Assembly (NCBI GenBank): GCA_007570785.1
Contig: ML662449.1
Span: forward strand, 13,145,564 to 13,209,563
Length of the DNA: 64,000 bases
Reading direction: 5' to 3'
From: Antilocapra americana
Lineage: Eukaryota; Chordata; Mammalia; Artiodactyla; Antilocapridae
Shown here: positions 24,875-37,440 of the stretch, piece after piece
Layout of the letters: each line of letters begins with the position of its first letter
How positions within the stretch are numbered: the stretch's first letter is position 1
Notes under the pieces: generated by a model
Seen by the model: only the letters and a program-made list of their open reading frames with translations
Told to the model about the DNA's origin: nothing
Database searches by the model: none
Position numbers and translations under genes: made by a program

Positions 24875-26396
24875 GAATAAATGAGGGAGAGATTGAATAA
24901 ATGAGGGGAGAAAAAACTATTATAAGGAGGAGAACTAGATCTGAAAGATGACCCTAAAATTGCCTGCTTGAGAAGGGAGAATGTAGGGGTAAAGACCACA
25001 TGTTATATTGTTATAGGGCTATTCCCTAAAAGGAAAATATCAGTGTTAGTCATCAAGGTATATGGCACGGCTGGATGTAATTCATAATTCAGTAGAGATT
25101 AATTGATTTATGAAGTAGTTTGAAATTCTTGGAACAAAGGTACCTTCACCTTCTCTTGTTAATCTCCCAAACCAATAAAGTTAAGTTCTCCTTTCCCCTG
25201 CCTTCTGGCCCCTTTGGAGTATATTAACATGAAATTGACAGTTCGTTTAATCACATGGGGCCCTTCAGTTTCTTTTCTGGTTCATATGCCTGGAATCTGT
25301 TAGACAGTAGGGGAGTAGTTGTCTTTTTTAATATAGTAATCACCTGGCCCCTCGTGCTGCTCATTGCTCACACATGTCCTAGTATGTCTTGTCACAGAAT
25401 CGTTCTCTCTAGCTGGGACATGATGCCTAGGTAGGTGGGGAATTCCCCTGTTTTGTTTAAAATCATAGTTGTCTTTAGATTTGGCTGGCATGTTCATGAT
25501 TAGTTTACTGACAATTGTTTTTTTTCTTCTTACACCATATGCTATTACATGATTCATCTGCTTTGAGTCTGTTGCCTTGAAGGTGAAACAATTTTTTCCA
25601 ATGTTGATATTTCATAATCTCATAGATAACAAGCATACACATATGCATAGTCCTTTCAGAAGTTTTAAACATTTGGAGATGAATGAATTATACTGCCACA
25701 AATGAAAAGGAGCAGTATAAAACCATAATGGTGATATCCAGACATCTTTGGTTGGGTGGTTGGGTGAACACTAATATTAATAAAGCCTGCATACTTCACT
25801 ATGTTTATCTTTCCTTGAGAAGTTATTTCTGGTATGTAGTACTTATTTATGAATTTTAACATTTAACATTGTGTTTTAATTGCCTTGATTTTCATGTATT
25901 TTAATATTTTAGACATCTTTATTTGAAGGAGTTTAAATTCCGGATAAATTATAATACTTGGTGTTACCTTTGTAATGATTGCTGTTTAATATGGAGCAAT
26001 GCCTATTCAAATGTTGAGAAACCTTCTTTTAATTACTAATATAAATAGTAATCTTTGAAAACATTTCAATAAGACACATCACATCTCTTAATGCAGTGCA
26101 AGGAAGTTTTTCCACATGGTTATTTTCCGAGTATTTAAAAGATTACACTTCTAATAAACGTGGACTAAATTCAGTTTCTTCATATAGCATTGATCAGTGC
26201 ACTTACTGTGTTCCATCATTTAACCACCTGTATTTTTTCACTCAGAATGTCAGTGATTGTTTTTCAAAGAACTCTTTATAATTCCATGGTATAGATGTAC
26301 ATGCACATGTAAAAGTTGTACATTTGGGGAACATTTTTTTAAAGATTCTAATTCTTAGTATATCTCCCTCTTCCCCTCTCCCTTTACCTGTTTTAG
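24875..26396. other. Intron just upstream of the first WDPCP exon found
   Basis: No further exon was recognised. The last 35 bases before the acceptor form a strong polypyrimidine tract (tctccctcttcccctctccc) ending ttttag. A patch at about 26080-26330 may be very old L1 3' sequence. The rest is AT-rich with no identifiable repeat. Confidence 0.5.
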
Positions 26397-26511
26397 CTCC
26401 TCTTTGGTTCAGGTGTGCTGGTGTCTCTAAGCCTTTCCGGGCCGCAGCTGGAGAAAGTGGTGATTGACAGAAGCCTGGTGGGGAAGCTCATCTCAGACAC
26501 CATCAGTGATG
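26397..26511 (+). CDS. WDPCP: WDPCP internal exon (115 bp)
   Basis: The exon reads 38 codons in frame, from LLFGSGVLVSL to KLISDTISD, plus the first base of an Ala codon. The acceptor is ttttag after a long pyrimidine tract and the donor is G|GTAATT at 26512. It enters in phase 0 and leaves in phase 1, matching the next exon, which starts CT and completes Ala. The beta-strand-like alternation (GVLVSLSLSG) fits the WD40-type propeller in the N-terminal half of the protein. It is far too short to be found as an ORF alone; I located it by its link to the next exon and by the family sequence. Confidence 0.88.
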
Positions 26512-28702
26512 GTAATTACCCCCATGTGCAAATCAATTGCCTACATTAACAGTGGGGCAGGAGAAATAGTGTGTCAACAGGTAGACTAATTATTACCACT
26601 AGGGACTTGAAAACACAAGTAATTGCTTGTAATAGCATAGTTACAACCCCTGGGACCAATACAAGTTTTCACTAATATTTAATATCAAAGTTTTGTCGAT
26701 GGTTAGTATTCTTGAGTATTTTTACTGTTTCCTTAAAAAAGTGAACATATTTTTGAAAGAGGTGGGTTTTTCATTTGGTGTGTTGACATTTCAAATACTT
26801 TTTCACTTTCACATGAATTTTGAATAAATAACCCCAATTTATTAGCACAGCCACTTAGTACAAAATCAAAAACAAAATCTGTTCTTTGGCTCTTAGGACA
26901 TTCTTTGTTACCAAAGTCTATGAATACTAACTTCTGAGAGAGTTTGAGCAGTATTTCTAAAAATAAAAAGCCAATGCCAAAAATACCAGATAAATCTGAA
27001 TCCTGTAAAGTGATATCACAGTTAGGAGATAATTGCTATAAAGCACATAAAGACTGTAAGCCAATTATTGAAAAGGTAGCATACTGACATTTATTAATCC
27101 TTAAAAGGCTCTTCGCTGTGCCAGCCTACCTGTATAATTTAATTAAAACAACTGTTCCTTTCAAGATATAGTTATTTCTGTTTTATAGATAAGGAAATTG
27201 AAGCTGAGATACTAATGAACGTGCCCACCAATGAGATACTAAGGAATAGCCCCAAAATGACTGGGCTGAAATTTGAACCCATTTTCTCTACACTATAGTG
27301 TGCTGACTCCCAAAGTTTTAAGATTGCACTTTAATTCAAGGTGAAAAAAAGGTCTAAGAAACAGATTGCATTATCATTCGAGATCGAAAATTAACCATAT
27401 CTTAAATTGAATAATCAAAGGAAAATGTGGTCTAGTGAAAAGGACAGAGGTAAAATTATAGAAACCCATCTGCTGTGTGTGCTCACTAGTATATCTGAAT
27501 AACGCAGACACAATTTCTTAGAGAAAAGCACTCTACAGTGTGGCTATCATTAGTAGTATTCCTGGTAATGATAAGCTGGGGGTAAGGTTATGAATATGCC
27601 ACTACCTCTTCCTTATAGGATCATGGTGCTAAGGAAGCTTCCCTGTGGAAGAGGTTCCATTTTCTATGTCTAATAATTGACCCCTTCATTGACACTGCAA
27701 ATAAAATAGTGGCTGTGATGATTTTGCCATTTTGGTGGTCCTCCATTAGAATTAAAAGGAGACTTCCAACACTGTTCATGTTGCTGAGATATCTTTTTTC
27801 ACTTGTTTCTTTAAACCACAAATAATACATACATTCTCATGAGTGCATGATAGCAGTATGATTTCTTGGCAGTTCTCCAGATTCTCCTGTAATTGTGTAC
27901 ATCTACTGTGGTTACTGCTTGCACAGCCAGGGATATGGAAGTAAAGAAAAATATATAAAACATTCAATAATGTCTTTATGCCGGGAATAATATGAAACAT
28001 TTCTCAAATTCCTACTATATGTTTTTATCAGTAATTTTTATAACATTAATGGCTCTTTATGTAACCCATGCAAATTAATTATCTGTGTGCTTTAGAAATA
28101 TAGCTGCAGAAATGTTTTTGCTAATCTTCATTATCAAGCATTACTTTATATAATATGCGTATTGGGTATAATATGCTTTAGTTCATTCAGCTAGTATACT
28201 TTCAGAAAGAAAGTTCATTGATGAAAATTTTCTTAAAAAATTGGTGGAGAACACTGATCTGTATCCTCTAGTAAATCCAATTTATTCTCAGATGGTTTGT
28301 ATCTTATAAATACAGGATTAAAGGCTAAGTACAAATAAGTGTTTTTATCTTTACGTTCAGATATGAAACAGTGTTTTATGCTTTTCCTACCTCTATTCCA
28401 AATACATCTCATTTGGAGGTTGTCCCCAAATATCAGCGTATATTGAAATGGTCTCATGGAAAGGAAAAATATCAAATCCATGCATGATTAGATTGATTAT
28501 TGTTGTTTTTTTCTACTGTCTTTTTACTGTCATTGGAAAATGTCCACAATGATATTTAGGAGACTTCAGTTATTTCAATTAATATTCATTTATCTTCTGA
28601 AAATAGCTTTTTATAACATTTCAGTAGAAGAAACTATTAATTTGTTATTATTTTATTCTAACTTAGTACTTGATAGTATTATTAAATCTTTTTTTTTTTA
28701 AG
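26512..28702 (+). other. WDPCP intron (2191 bp)
   Basis: GT-AG intron. About 27090-27320 is an antisense MIR. The remainder is AT-rich without a recognised gene, and - strand ORFs at 27621-28481 have no domains. It ends in a poly(T) run and 'ttttaag'. Confidence 0.7.
27090..27320 (-). repeat. MIR SINE, antisense
   Basis: The strings 'tgttttatagataaggaaattgaag' and 'actgggctgaaatttgaaccc' are the reverse-complemented MIR core, ending near 'ctacactatagtgtgctgactcc'. It is an old, diverged copy about 230 bp long. Confidence 0.7.
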
Positions 28703-28836
28703 CTCTTCTCACAGACGGCTTCATCATCTTATCATTTTTGGCACAAAACAAACTATGTTTTATTCAGTTTGCCAAGAAGATGAGTTCTCCTGATAAAAAC
28801 AAAAAACTGGATAAGCTCTCAGCCTTGGATTATAAG
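28703..28836 (+). CDS. WDPCP: WDPCP internal exon (134 bp)
   Basis: The first two bases complete the Ala codon begun in the previous exon. Forty-four codons follow, from LLTDGFIILSFLAQNK to KLDKLSALDYK. Acceptor ttttttaag and donor AAG|GTAGAG at 28837 are standard, and it leaves in phase 0. A hydrophobic beta-strand pair (FIILSFLAQNKLCFIQF) fits a propeller blade, followed by a lysine-rich linker (KKMSSPDKNKK). The splice to the next exon restores the known WDPCP order (DYK then ISYYEIPG). Confidence 0.9.
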
Positions 28837-31800
28837 GTAGAGATTTGAATGTATATGGTCATATTGTTAATTATTAAGGTATGCTAGAGTATTGCTTGAG
28901 TTGATGTTATGCTCATTTTTCTTAAACGATTATGGATTTCAGAAAAAAACAGAGTTATTCGTAGTATAGGATTAATCTTGATCAACTAGAAACAGTGGAC
29001 ATCCAAAGTTTTGTTTTTTTACTCTCATTATGGAGGTCTAACAGTGGCAGTTTACATTGTACTTATGGAAATCAGAAAGATAATAGAGGCAAGTTACACA
29101 TTTGAAAGTGGTTTTCTTGCTGGTAGTAGTATATATATATACCATTCTCATTTTTCCCTAAGACCCCATATCACTGTTCTAGGCAAGGGTAGCTGCTCTC
29201 ACTTCCATTTCACAAGAAAAGAAAGAAGACACTTTCAAAGGTTAATAGAAAAGTGTAATAAACAAGGAGTGGGGAGATCCCCCTCCTCCCAACGTCCAGC
29301 TATAACTGTGGAGAAAAATGCAAAAAGAAATGTCCTTCATGTGTTAGTCTCTTTCCCCTCAGTAACTCCAGGTAATTTGTTTCCTTGTATCAGGGATTTT
29401 ACCTCTGTTAAGGCAGGATTTTTATTTTAAATGATGTGTTTAATTTAAGTTTTGCCACATTACATTTTAACTGCTTGGAAGGCATACTCTCTGCTAGAAT
29501 GAGTATCTCATACATTTTCCAGGCTGTTTCAGTTCAAGGCCTCTTTTCAGCAGTGACTTGTGTTTGCAAGATTGATCCAGCCTCTGTGACGTGGATTTGA
29601 GACAGTTCACTGTTCACTGGGAACGAGACTGATATACAGCTTCCTTAAAAAAGATGCACACTTACACTGTACCAGGAGTATCTATAAGAAGGGCAAAGAT
29701 TCTTAAAAGCCAGCTTTGTGGCTTGAAACTGTATGTGTGTGTGTTTGAAAAGTCTAATAGTATTTGACCTAACCTTTTGCCCTTTGGGGTTCTTTTGGGT
29801 TATTTCTTATTGTGACTGCGTTAGTAGTGATGTGGAAGGATTTTAATTTTATTTAACAGAAAAATCTACTCTTCTAAAAAATATTTTTAATGTGGGATAA
29901 AATACATTAACTTTTCATCATGGTGATAAACTATAATTTGATTTTGTTTGCAAGCCTTGTATAGCTTCTATAACACTTTGTATAAAATTGATTCTTTTAA
30001 ACTGAAAATCTGTAGTACTCATATATTTTGTCTAATAAAAAATGGTTTAACATTCTTAATGGAATACTATTTTCCAGAATGGCTAGCTTCCTTGAAATGT
30101 TGTTAATTTACTAATACTGGTCTTTAAAATGCACCATTATGCATTAACTTTAATGCATTAATTATTAAAGTGACTGTTTTTAATGCATTTATATAAAATT
30201 TTGTTTGCCTACTTTCTTCATCTTAAGTGTGCTGGTAGTTTGGCAAAGTCTTTTCAGCTTAAGGATAGTAGCTCCCCATTAATGACAGCAGAGAGAAACT
30301 GTTAGGATGTCATTTTTTCTGATGAAAAGATGTGAAAAATAGACTGAGTATATGGGCCCTACACCTTGAGTAAGGGAGTTACGTATTTGTTCATTCTGTC
30401 ATTAGATATGAGAAATTAAAAACGTGAGCACTCCATGTCATTTCTTTATATTAGAGAAGAAGTAGCCTGCTTCTCTCTGGAAAACCCATGGATTTCATTT
30501 TCTGGTTCAATACTCTAAATATAGGCACTTAATATTTGATTAAAACTGCCATTTATCCATTGGAAAGACATTTTAAGAAACTTTTTCATTTCACTTGCCC
30601 TCTTGATCATTGTGATAGAACAATAAACCATTAATACTCAAAACAAACATTAAATTTCAGATAACATGCATGATTTATATTATGTGAGGATTGAAAGTGG
30701 CAGCCTCTTGTTTTAACTCTGTTTTCTCATATAGAAGTTCTCAAGTAACGTGTATATGCCAGGCAGGATGTCAAAATAATGTTTGTATATTTTTAAGGGC
30801 TTAGTAATTTCATTGTGATATTTCCCTCAAATAAGAAGATAGCTAGTTAAAATAGTGATATTGAGAGCTTAAATATAAGAATTTGCACTCGAGAGCATAA
30901 AGTAATTTGTGTTGTCTGTCATTGCGCATTTGGATTTTAAAACAAGGAAATAGTGTAAACTATTACAGTCCTGCTCTTCTTTACAGCTATATCATAATTT
31001 AGTTCTTTTAGACTGAAACAGTTTTGGCAGAGAAAAATGTAGGGTAAATATCATGAAATTATTGACCTTTAGCAGGTTTCCCTGTCTACATTTTAAAAAT
31101 CCAATTCAATTTATTTAGCAGTGAAGGGACAGTGCAGGGACTTAAATGTTTACCATGAGAGAACAACACTGGTAATTACTTTGATTTCAGTTCCTTTTGA
31201 TGTGCATTCAGAGGATGAAGAGGTCAATAATATTATGGCCATGCAAATAGAAAATGGTTCCTTTTGACCATATTAAAAAAAAATAGCAGAGGATTATTAA
31301 AGCATTAACCTTGATTTTAATGGCCTTGGTTGAGTGGTGAGATCACAATTTGGATGAGCCTGATTATTTACTAAATACAATACATAAATGCAACGGGTTC
31401 TTAACACCCATTGCACTCTGGCATTATCGCATTACTGCCATCCTTTGTTGCCTTGCAGACAGGAATATGAAAGCAATCTGTCATGTAGTGAGACTGGCTC
31501 CAGAAGCATTTCTCTGATAAGAAGACCCCCTGCCCTTTGCTAGTGTCTGGTCCAGTAGGCTTAGCCATGCGCTTAATCCCCAGAAAGTGGTTCGATTATT
31601 GCTGACCAGCAATGGCAAGATAGTTTTTTTTTTTTTTTTTCCCCGCTTCCAAGCTATCAACCTTCCATTAATTCCTTAAGCAGAAATACGGTGCAATCTA
31701 TATTTCCTTGGCATGTGTCACCCAGATGGTGCCGTGCTTATGTTTTCAAATAACCATGTTCCAAAATAACATAGTTTGAATAATAAATTCTACAAATCCG

Positions 31801-32353
31801 TCCTAAGAAAGAAAAGCATAATTCTCAGAAGCTGCATAAACTTTTACGCATGATGCTGTGGCTTATCCCTTTATGCAGAATTTTTGTATATATGTCTTTA
31901 AAGCGATATTTGCCTCAAGTTGTTTTTCCTTTTGTTGTTGTCAGTTACTGTTAACATGTTATGTCTTAAACAGTAGTCCGACACTCTTGGTCAGCAGTAC
32001 CGAACCTGTCATTTAATATAGCTGGTCTTAAATCCTATGTGTAGGTCGATGCTGTCAAGCAACCATGACTGTACATTTTGGTATTGATTGGGATTGCTAT
32101 GGCCAATTCCTCCCCAACTCATATTTCTCCTTTTCCTTTCCTCTGCTAAAAATGGGGAGAATTTTGAACATATGTCTTTTTTATGTATGTGTCAAAAGAA
32201 TTTGGTAAATTCTGACACCTCCTTAAGCACATGTTTAACATGCATATTTACTTGCATTTATCTACATTTACAGATGCTTTAATTTTTGTAATACTTTGAG
32301 GATTTTGCCTTTTAAAAATTATCCTTGTCTGTTTTTTTTTTTTAAACCATTAG
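28837..32353 (+). other. WDPCP intron (3517 bp) with few repeats
   Basis: This is the least repeat-laden kilobase-scale stretch in the window; I see no BovB, Bov-tA or young L1 in it. A + strand ORF at 29011-29430 (139 codons) has no recognisable domain or splice context. A T-tract lies at 31623-31640. About 31380-32060 has more balanced base composition and looks like possible conserved non-coding sequence. Confidence 0.6.
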
Positions 32354-32545
32354 ATTTCCTATTATGAAATCCCTGGCCCAGTAAATAGGACAACACAGCG
32401 TCGTCTTGCTATCAGTTGTGTTCAAGATACAATTGTTTGCTGGTGGCCACTGGTCAGTGATGATGCTTGGCCTTGGACCCCCATTTCTTCTGAGAAGGAC
32501 AGAGCCAATCTGCTGCTCCTGAGTTATGCTCAAGGAAGGCTGGAG
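32354..32545 (+). CDS. WDPCP: WDPCP internal exon (192 bp)
   Basis: Exactly 64 codons in phase 0 at both ends, starting ISYYEIPGPVNRTTQRR and ending LLLLSYAQGRLE. The acceptor is 'aaaccattag' after a T-rich tract and the donor is GAG|GTAAAG at 32546. The tryptophan-rich core (IVCWWPLVSDDAWPW) is a strong WDPCP signature, and the final LLLLSYAQGRLE is a beta-strand ending a propeller blade. Being a multiple of three, it could be skipped without a frameshift. The - strand ORF overlapping it is a shadow. Confidence 0.93.
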
Positions 32546-32744
32546 GTAAAGCTAAAGCAAATATATACATTTTGTTGAAGAGAAACTAAAATAGGGTTAT
32601 TAGTTTTCTATTCGGAAATAAGTGTGAATACTTTTAAAGTCTGTAATTTGTTTTTCCAAATATTCAACAAAAGGAATTACATATGAAATTGGATCCTTTA
32701 AAGTGTCACATCTGGAAGATCCACAGACAGTTTCAGGAGTCACT

Positions 32745-32935
32745 CGAAAACCATAGTGATTAAGAACACAAGTTTCTGGGTTCAAATCCTAGCTCTGCCA
32801 CTACCTACCTCTCTGTCCTTGAGCAGATTACTAACCTCTATGTGCTATGGTTTCATTATTTGAAAAACAGAGTGAATGAAGATATCCAAGTTAATAGATG
32901 CATTTAGAGCAATAATGATGTAATACTATTATTAC
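32745..32935 (+). repeat. MIR SINE
   Basis: It shows MIR text in sense orientation: 'ctgggttcaaatcctagctctgccacta', 'gagcagattactaacctct' and 'gtttcattatttgaaaaacag'. It keeps a recognisable B box (GGTTCAAATCC), and lies 200 bp downstream of the 192-bp exon. Confidence 0.8.
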
Positions 32936-34410
32936 ATGCATTAATTAATAATTTCAATTACTATTGTGATTCTTGTCATTATCATTGTTAGTGCTGTCAT
33001 TACTGTTTGCTCATGATTTCATGCCTTTCAAAGCTCTGTTATTAACCACCTTCTTTAAACATCAGTTAGTCAGTTAGCAAACAGTAGTCAAATGCCTGTT
33101 TTCTATAAGATTCTGTGGTGCCAAACCATGGCTTGGGGCAAGGATCTGTAAGGAGAGCCTTAGAGGAGCAGCCTTCTCCATCTAGTGTCCTGCCTGGGAC
33201 ACAAGCACCAAAAGGGTTAATCTAGGAAGTGTAGATGAGATCTCACTCTGTCTGTTTCTGAAAATGTTCTGTCATCATTCATTATAATGAACCTGTGGAT
33301 ATTTTCACCTTGTATCAGTACTTTGAGTCTGAAATTCTGTTTTCTTAATGTAACTTTAGATTGAAAAAAACAACCTCCTCAATGTTTTTCAGTAGGTAAA
33401 ATGGTATGTTTTATCTAGGTAAAATTGTATGTTCCTGTATTTTCTCTAAATCCATTATCTTTTAGAGTTTAAGAAGTATTTTTCAGAATTAGTATTCTGA
33501 GATAATGAACAAGTTCAAGTTTTCTCTATCCCCCACTTACCTCTTCTGATTTTATAAACTTAAAGACTATCTTTTAAGACTGAAGAGTTCTTTTTAATTA
33601 ATTTACTTTTTCTGGAACTTTTCCACTTTTGTTGTAGTAACTAAGACCACTTTTAATGCTCTAGGAATGGATTTTTGTAAGGATAAAGGAGTGCTTTATT
33701 CCTATTTACTTCCTGTTCATGCCTACCGTCATATTGATCTTGGATCTAGAAGCTAACTGAATAAAAGAACTAATCAAAGTGACTTCATGTAATAAAGCTA
33801 ACTAGAATTCTTTTAAATATTCTGTCTTAACAATAAAAGTTAAAAAAAATAGCATAAATCAACCTTTAGTTTTACAGTACACAAATTACCTTTATTTGAA
33901 ATGAACTTATTACCTGAAATTAGTACTGTTTGAGAAGGGTATATACATTTGGTGCACATACTTCATCTCCCCGTGTCTAGTTTATGGACTCTGTGGTTCA
34001 GTAAACTTCAGTTTGCCTATTGGTTGAACCATATACTGTGTGACTTGAATCAAGTTTATTCCTGTAAGATTCAGCCTGCTTTTAACTGATGATAATGTTC
34101 TCCGGTCTTGGGTAGATCACCTACCCTGACTGTAGTTTTCTAATTTTTAAAATGATGGATTTAAACCATATGGGTCCCAGGCAACTCAAAAAAAAGTGCT
34201 CATCTGGATTCTGAAGCACAGGTCTGATTTTGCTATTGCCTGTTCAAAGGCCTTCAGTAGATTTTGAGCTAAACTTAGCTTCCACACTGAAAAGCACCCC
34301 CCGCCCCGACTGGCTGTGACCTACTGTTCCAGTGTTATTTCTTTATATATATTCGAGCCACATGATGTACTCACTGCTTCTTTCTCACCTTCTGCCTGTA
34401 CAAATTTGAA
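32936..34410. other. Intronic sequence, mostly unassigned
   Basis: AT-rich intron with no recognised gene. About 34035-34165 may be a further degraded MIR. A C-run (ccccccgccccg) is at about 34297-34308. Confidence 0.4.
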
Positions 34411-34530
34411 GTAGGAAATGGCAACCCACTCTAGTATTCTTGCCCGGAAAATTCCATGGACAAAGGAGTCTGGCAGGCTTTGTAAGCCCCAGTACATGGG
34501 GCTGCAAAGAGTCAGACACAGCTGAACACA
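34411..34530 (+). mobile_element. Bov-A SINE fragment
   Basis: Body only, from 'ggaaatggcaacccactctagtattct' to 'gagtcagacacagctgaacaca', about 120 bp. It lies 43 bp upstream of the three-headed SINE. Confidence 0.85.
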
Positions 34531-34573
34531 CCTGTACAGATTACAGGTATTTCTACCTGAAAGGCCCTTCCCT

Positions 34574-35030
34574 GGGCTTCAGGGATAGCTCAGCTGGTAG
34601 AGAATCCCCCTGCAATACAGGAGACCCTTGTTCAATCCCTGGGTTGAGAAGTTCCCCTGGAGAAGGGATAGGCTACTCACTCCAGTATTCTTAGGCTTCC
34701 TTGATGGCTCAGAAAGTAAAGAATCCTCCTGCAGTTCAGGAGACCTGGGTTTGATCCTTGGGTTGGGAAGATCCCCTGGAGGGAGGACATGGCAACCCAG
34801 TTCAGTATTGGGGCTTCCCTAGTGGCTCAGACAGTAAAGAACCAATCTGCCATGCAGGAGACCTGGGTTCAATCACTGAGTCAGGAAGATCCCCTGGAGA
34901 AGGAAATGGCAACCCACTCCAGAATTCTTGCCTGGAGAATTCCACAGACAGAGAAGCCTGGTGGGCTACAGTCCATGGAGTTGCAAAGAATAGGACACGA
35001 CACGATGGAGCAACTAACACTTTCACTTTC
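34574..35030 (+). mobile_element. Composite Bov-tA SINE with three tandem tRNA heads
   Basis: Three successive tRNA-like heads start at about 34574, 34692 and 34811. Each has an A-box-like 'ggctcag/agctcag' and a B-box-like 'gttcaat/gtttgat', and is followed by part of the body ('ccactccagtattct' or similar). The last is joined to a complete Bov-A body ending 'aacactttcactttc'. Head repetition suggests SINE-into-SINE insertion or recombination. Confidence 0.85.
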
Positions 35031-35075
35031 TCTCTCTTCACATCATAAATCAGCCATTGAGCATGACCATGGAGT

Positions 35076-35290
35076 AGCTGTTGTTTTTAGTCCCTAAGTC
35101 CTGTACTACTCTTCTTCAGCCCCATGGACTGTAGCCCACCAGGCTCCTCTGTCCATGGGATTTCCCAGGCAAGAATACTGGAGTGGGTTGCCATTTCTTC
35201 CACCAGGGAGTCTTCCCATTGCAGGGATCAAAACCATGTCTCCTGCATTGTCAGGTGGATTTTTTACTACTGAGTCACTTGGGAAGCCCT
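35076..35290 (-). mobile_element. Bov-tA SINE, antisense
   Basis: A complete inverted copy: reverse-complemented body (catggactgtagcccaccag) then the tRNA head, ending 'cttgggaagcc'. It lies 45 bp from the sense copy at 34811-35030, so the two can pair as a roughly 200-bp stem in the WDPCP pre-mRNA. Confidence 0.88.
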
Positions 35291-36454
35291 GACCATGGAT
35301 TAAGCACTGTATTTCATGCCAGAGGATATGAATACAAAGCTTTCCCTGCCTGCAAGGATCTTAGTGTCTACCAGTGAGAGACAAATATGAAAACACACGC
35401 ATACACTAAAGTGTTAAAGTGCTGTGGATAGAGTATATGTTAGCTGTACAGGAACCAGTGGGAAATGATTGTTTTTACTAGAGAGTTAATAAGGGGGGAA
35501 CTTTCAAAGCGGATTTACAACTTGCTCAAGGTTGGTACAAAGTTTTACTTTTTTTTTTTATTACTATCCTAAGTTTCATATCAAAATTGTACTAGCCTCG
35601 TGGAGCGATTTGACTAGCTTTTCTCTTTTCTCCCTTCTGAAACAGTACCAAAAGAAATTGTAGGTTACTTGAATGTTTGGTAAAATAACATAGATGTGGC
35701 TGGGTGTGCTGTCTTTGAAGAAGATATATTTATTTTTTATCATTGATTCCATTTTTCAACAGTTGTTTTTCAGGAATTCTGTTTTTTTCTTCAGTCATTT
35801 TCTTTATTTTGTGTTTTTGGAAACTTATCCACCTTATTTAAGTATTTGAATAGATTTTCATTAAGTTTTATATATTTGTACCTGATTTTTACTTATCCCC
35901 ACTGACTGCATAGCTAATGTCCCCTTTTTTATCATAATATATTAAGATATATAATAATTTTTTTGTCAAGTAGCTTCTGTCTTAGATTTGGTCCTTTCAA
36001 TCTATCAAAATTAAATTATTGGAAAAATTAATATAAAGATTTTATTTTCAGAACCTCATGTGAACTGCCATATGCAAAAAAGTGAATGTCTTTTGGAATA
36101 ATTGTCTTGGGAAATAATTGTTTCTTTCTGTGTGTATGAAGACAGTTTTAACCATGAATTGTAGTGTATTTTTTAGGGAAACATGAACTGAAACTACTAG
36201 TCTATAAAGGTAATATTCAGGCATATCTCTTTAAATATTTTTCACTAGCAACCAATAGACTTATGCTAATCTTCAGAATAAGAGATACAATATACTTTTA
36301 AACCCTAAAAGTCAGACTAAAAAAGTAGCAACTTTATAAAGAAGAAATTTAATCTTTGTATCTATTAAATGACAGAATTTAAAAAATCATTTCCCATCCA
36401 AGTTCAATCAGAAAAGATAATAAGCTTTTATTTGGACTGTGGCAAGATCCTATA

Positions 36455-36625
36455 ATAGTGGTTCCTAGCCTTGGCAACACATTACAGTCACCTACAGAGC
36501 TTTTACAAAGGGACCCACCGAGACCAGTTACATCAGAATCTGCAGAGGAGGAGGTGGCATCAGTATTCTTTTACAGGTTCCCTAGGTGATTCTCATGTGC
36601 ATCCAAGTTGAGAACCACTGCTTTA
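36455..36625 (+). repeat. MER5A-like hAT-Charlie element
   Basis: Terminal strings 'tagtggttcctagccttgg' and 'aagttgagaaccactgc' are near-inverted ends of MER5-type non-autonomous hAT elements. The interior has the typical 'acatcagaatctgcag' and 'ccctaggtgattctcatgtgcat'. Confidence 0.7.
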
Positions 36626-37096
36626 CAACAAACTAAAAAAAAATGTTTAAAGCCATCTCTTTTGCATAACAGGCCATGGAAAGGATAAAGCCCACATACT
36701 GAACCAAATGAGTGTTCTAATAGTAGACTCTAAGTAGAAAATTGGCTTACCAAGCAGGTGAAAAACAAACAAACCAACAAAGGAAACATAGAAATAAGCT
36801 CTCTGTGACTGAGTTATCTGTCTTTCAGAAGAGGAACATTTTAAAATTTATTTTATGGATCTTAGAAAACCGCAGGTCTAATTGCACACCACAGAGCTCT
36901 AAACATCAGTACATATCTTAATTAGAAACACAGAACAAGAGAGATTTTTGTTGTCTAGGAAAAAAATTGTTTTGAAAAACATACGATAAATAGGATGAAA
37001 AAAATTTTTTTATCTATAAAATTCATTTAAAATAGCTTTCTATGGTATTTGTATTTATTAACATACATAACATTGTAGTCCTTTTTATTTAATATA
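36626..37096. other. Intronic AT-rich sequence
   Basis: No gene or repeat was recognised here. The stretch 35291-36454 on the other side of the hAT fragment is likewise AT-rich intron, apart from a T-tract near 35550. Confidence 0.4.
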
Positions 37097-37440
37097 GGAC
37101 TTCCCAGTAACTCAAACATAAACCATCTGCCTGCAGTGCAGGAGACCAGGGTTCGATCCCTCGATCAGGAAGATCCCCTGGAGAAGGGAATGGTGATCCA
37201 CTCCAGTATTCTTCCCTGGAGAACCCCATGGACAGAGAAGCCTGGCAGGCTATAGTCCGTGGGGTCACAAAGAGTCAGACAGGACTGAATGACTAACACA
37301 CACATGCTTAAGAGCCCCTGGAGTAGGAGATGGCAACCCACTCAAGTATTCTGCCTGGGAAACTCTATGGACAGAGGAGCACAACCGGCTGCAGTCCGTG
37401 GGGTTGCAAAGAGTTGGACACGATTGAGTGGCTGAGCACA
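37097..37440 (+). mobile_element. Bov-tA SINE followed by a second Bov-A unit
   Basis: A full tRNA-headed SINE (37097-37300; B box GGTTCGATCCC at about 37151) is followed after about 10 bp by a second, headless Bov-A body (37313-37440) ending 'gagtggctgagcaca'. The arrangement is like Bov-A2 dimers. Confidence 0.88.

Noticed and set aside
29011..29430. 139-codon ORF inside a WDPCP intron as an extra exon or gene
   Set aside because: No recognisable domain, no supporting splice signals in phase with neighbouring exons, and low-complexity AT-rich context.
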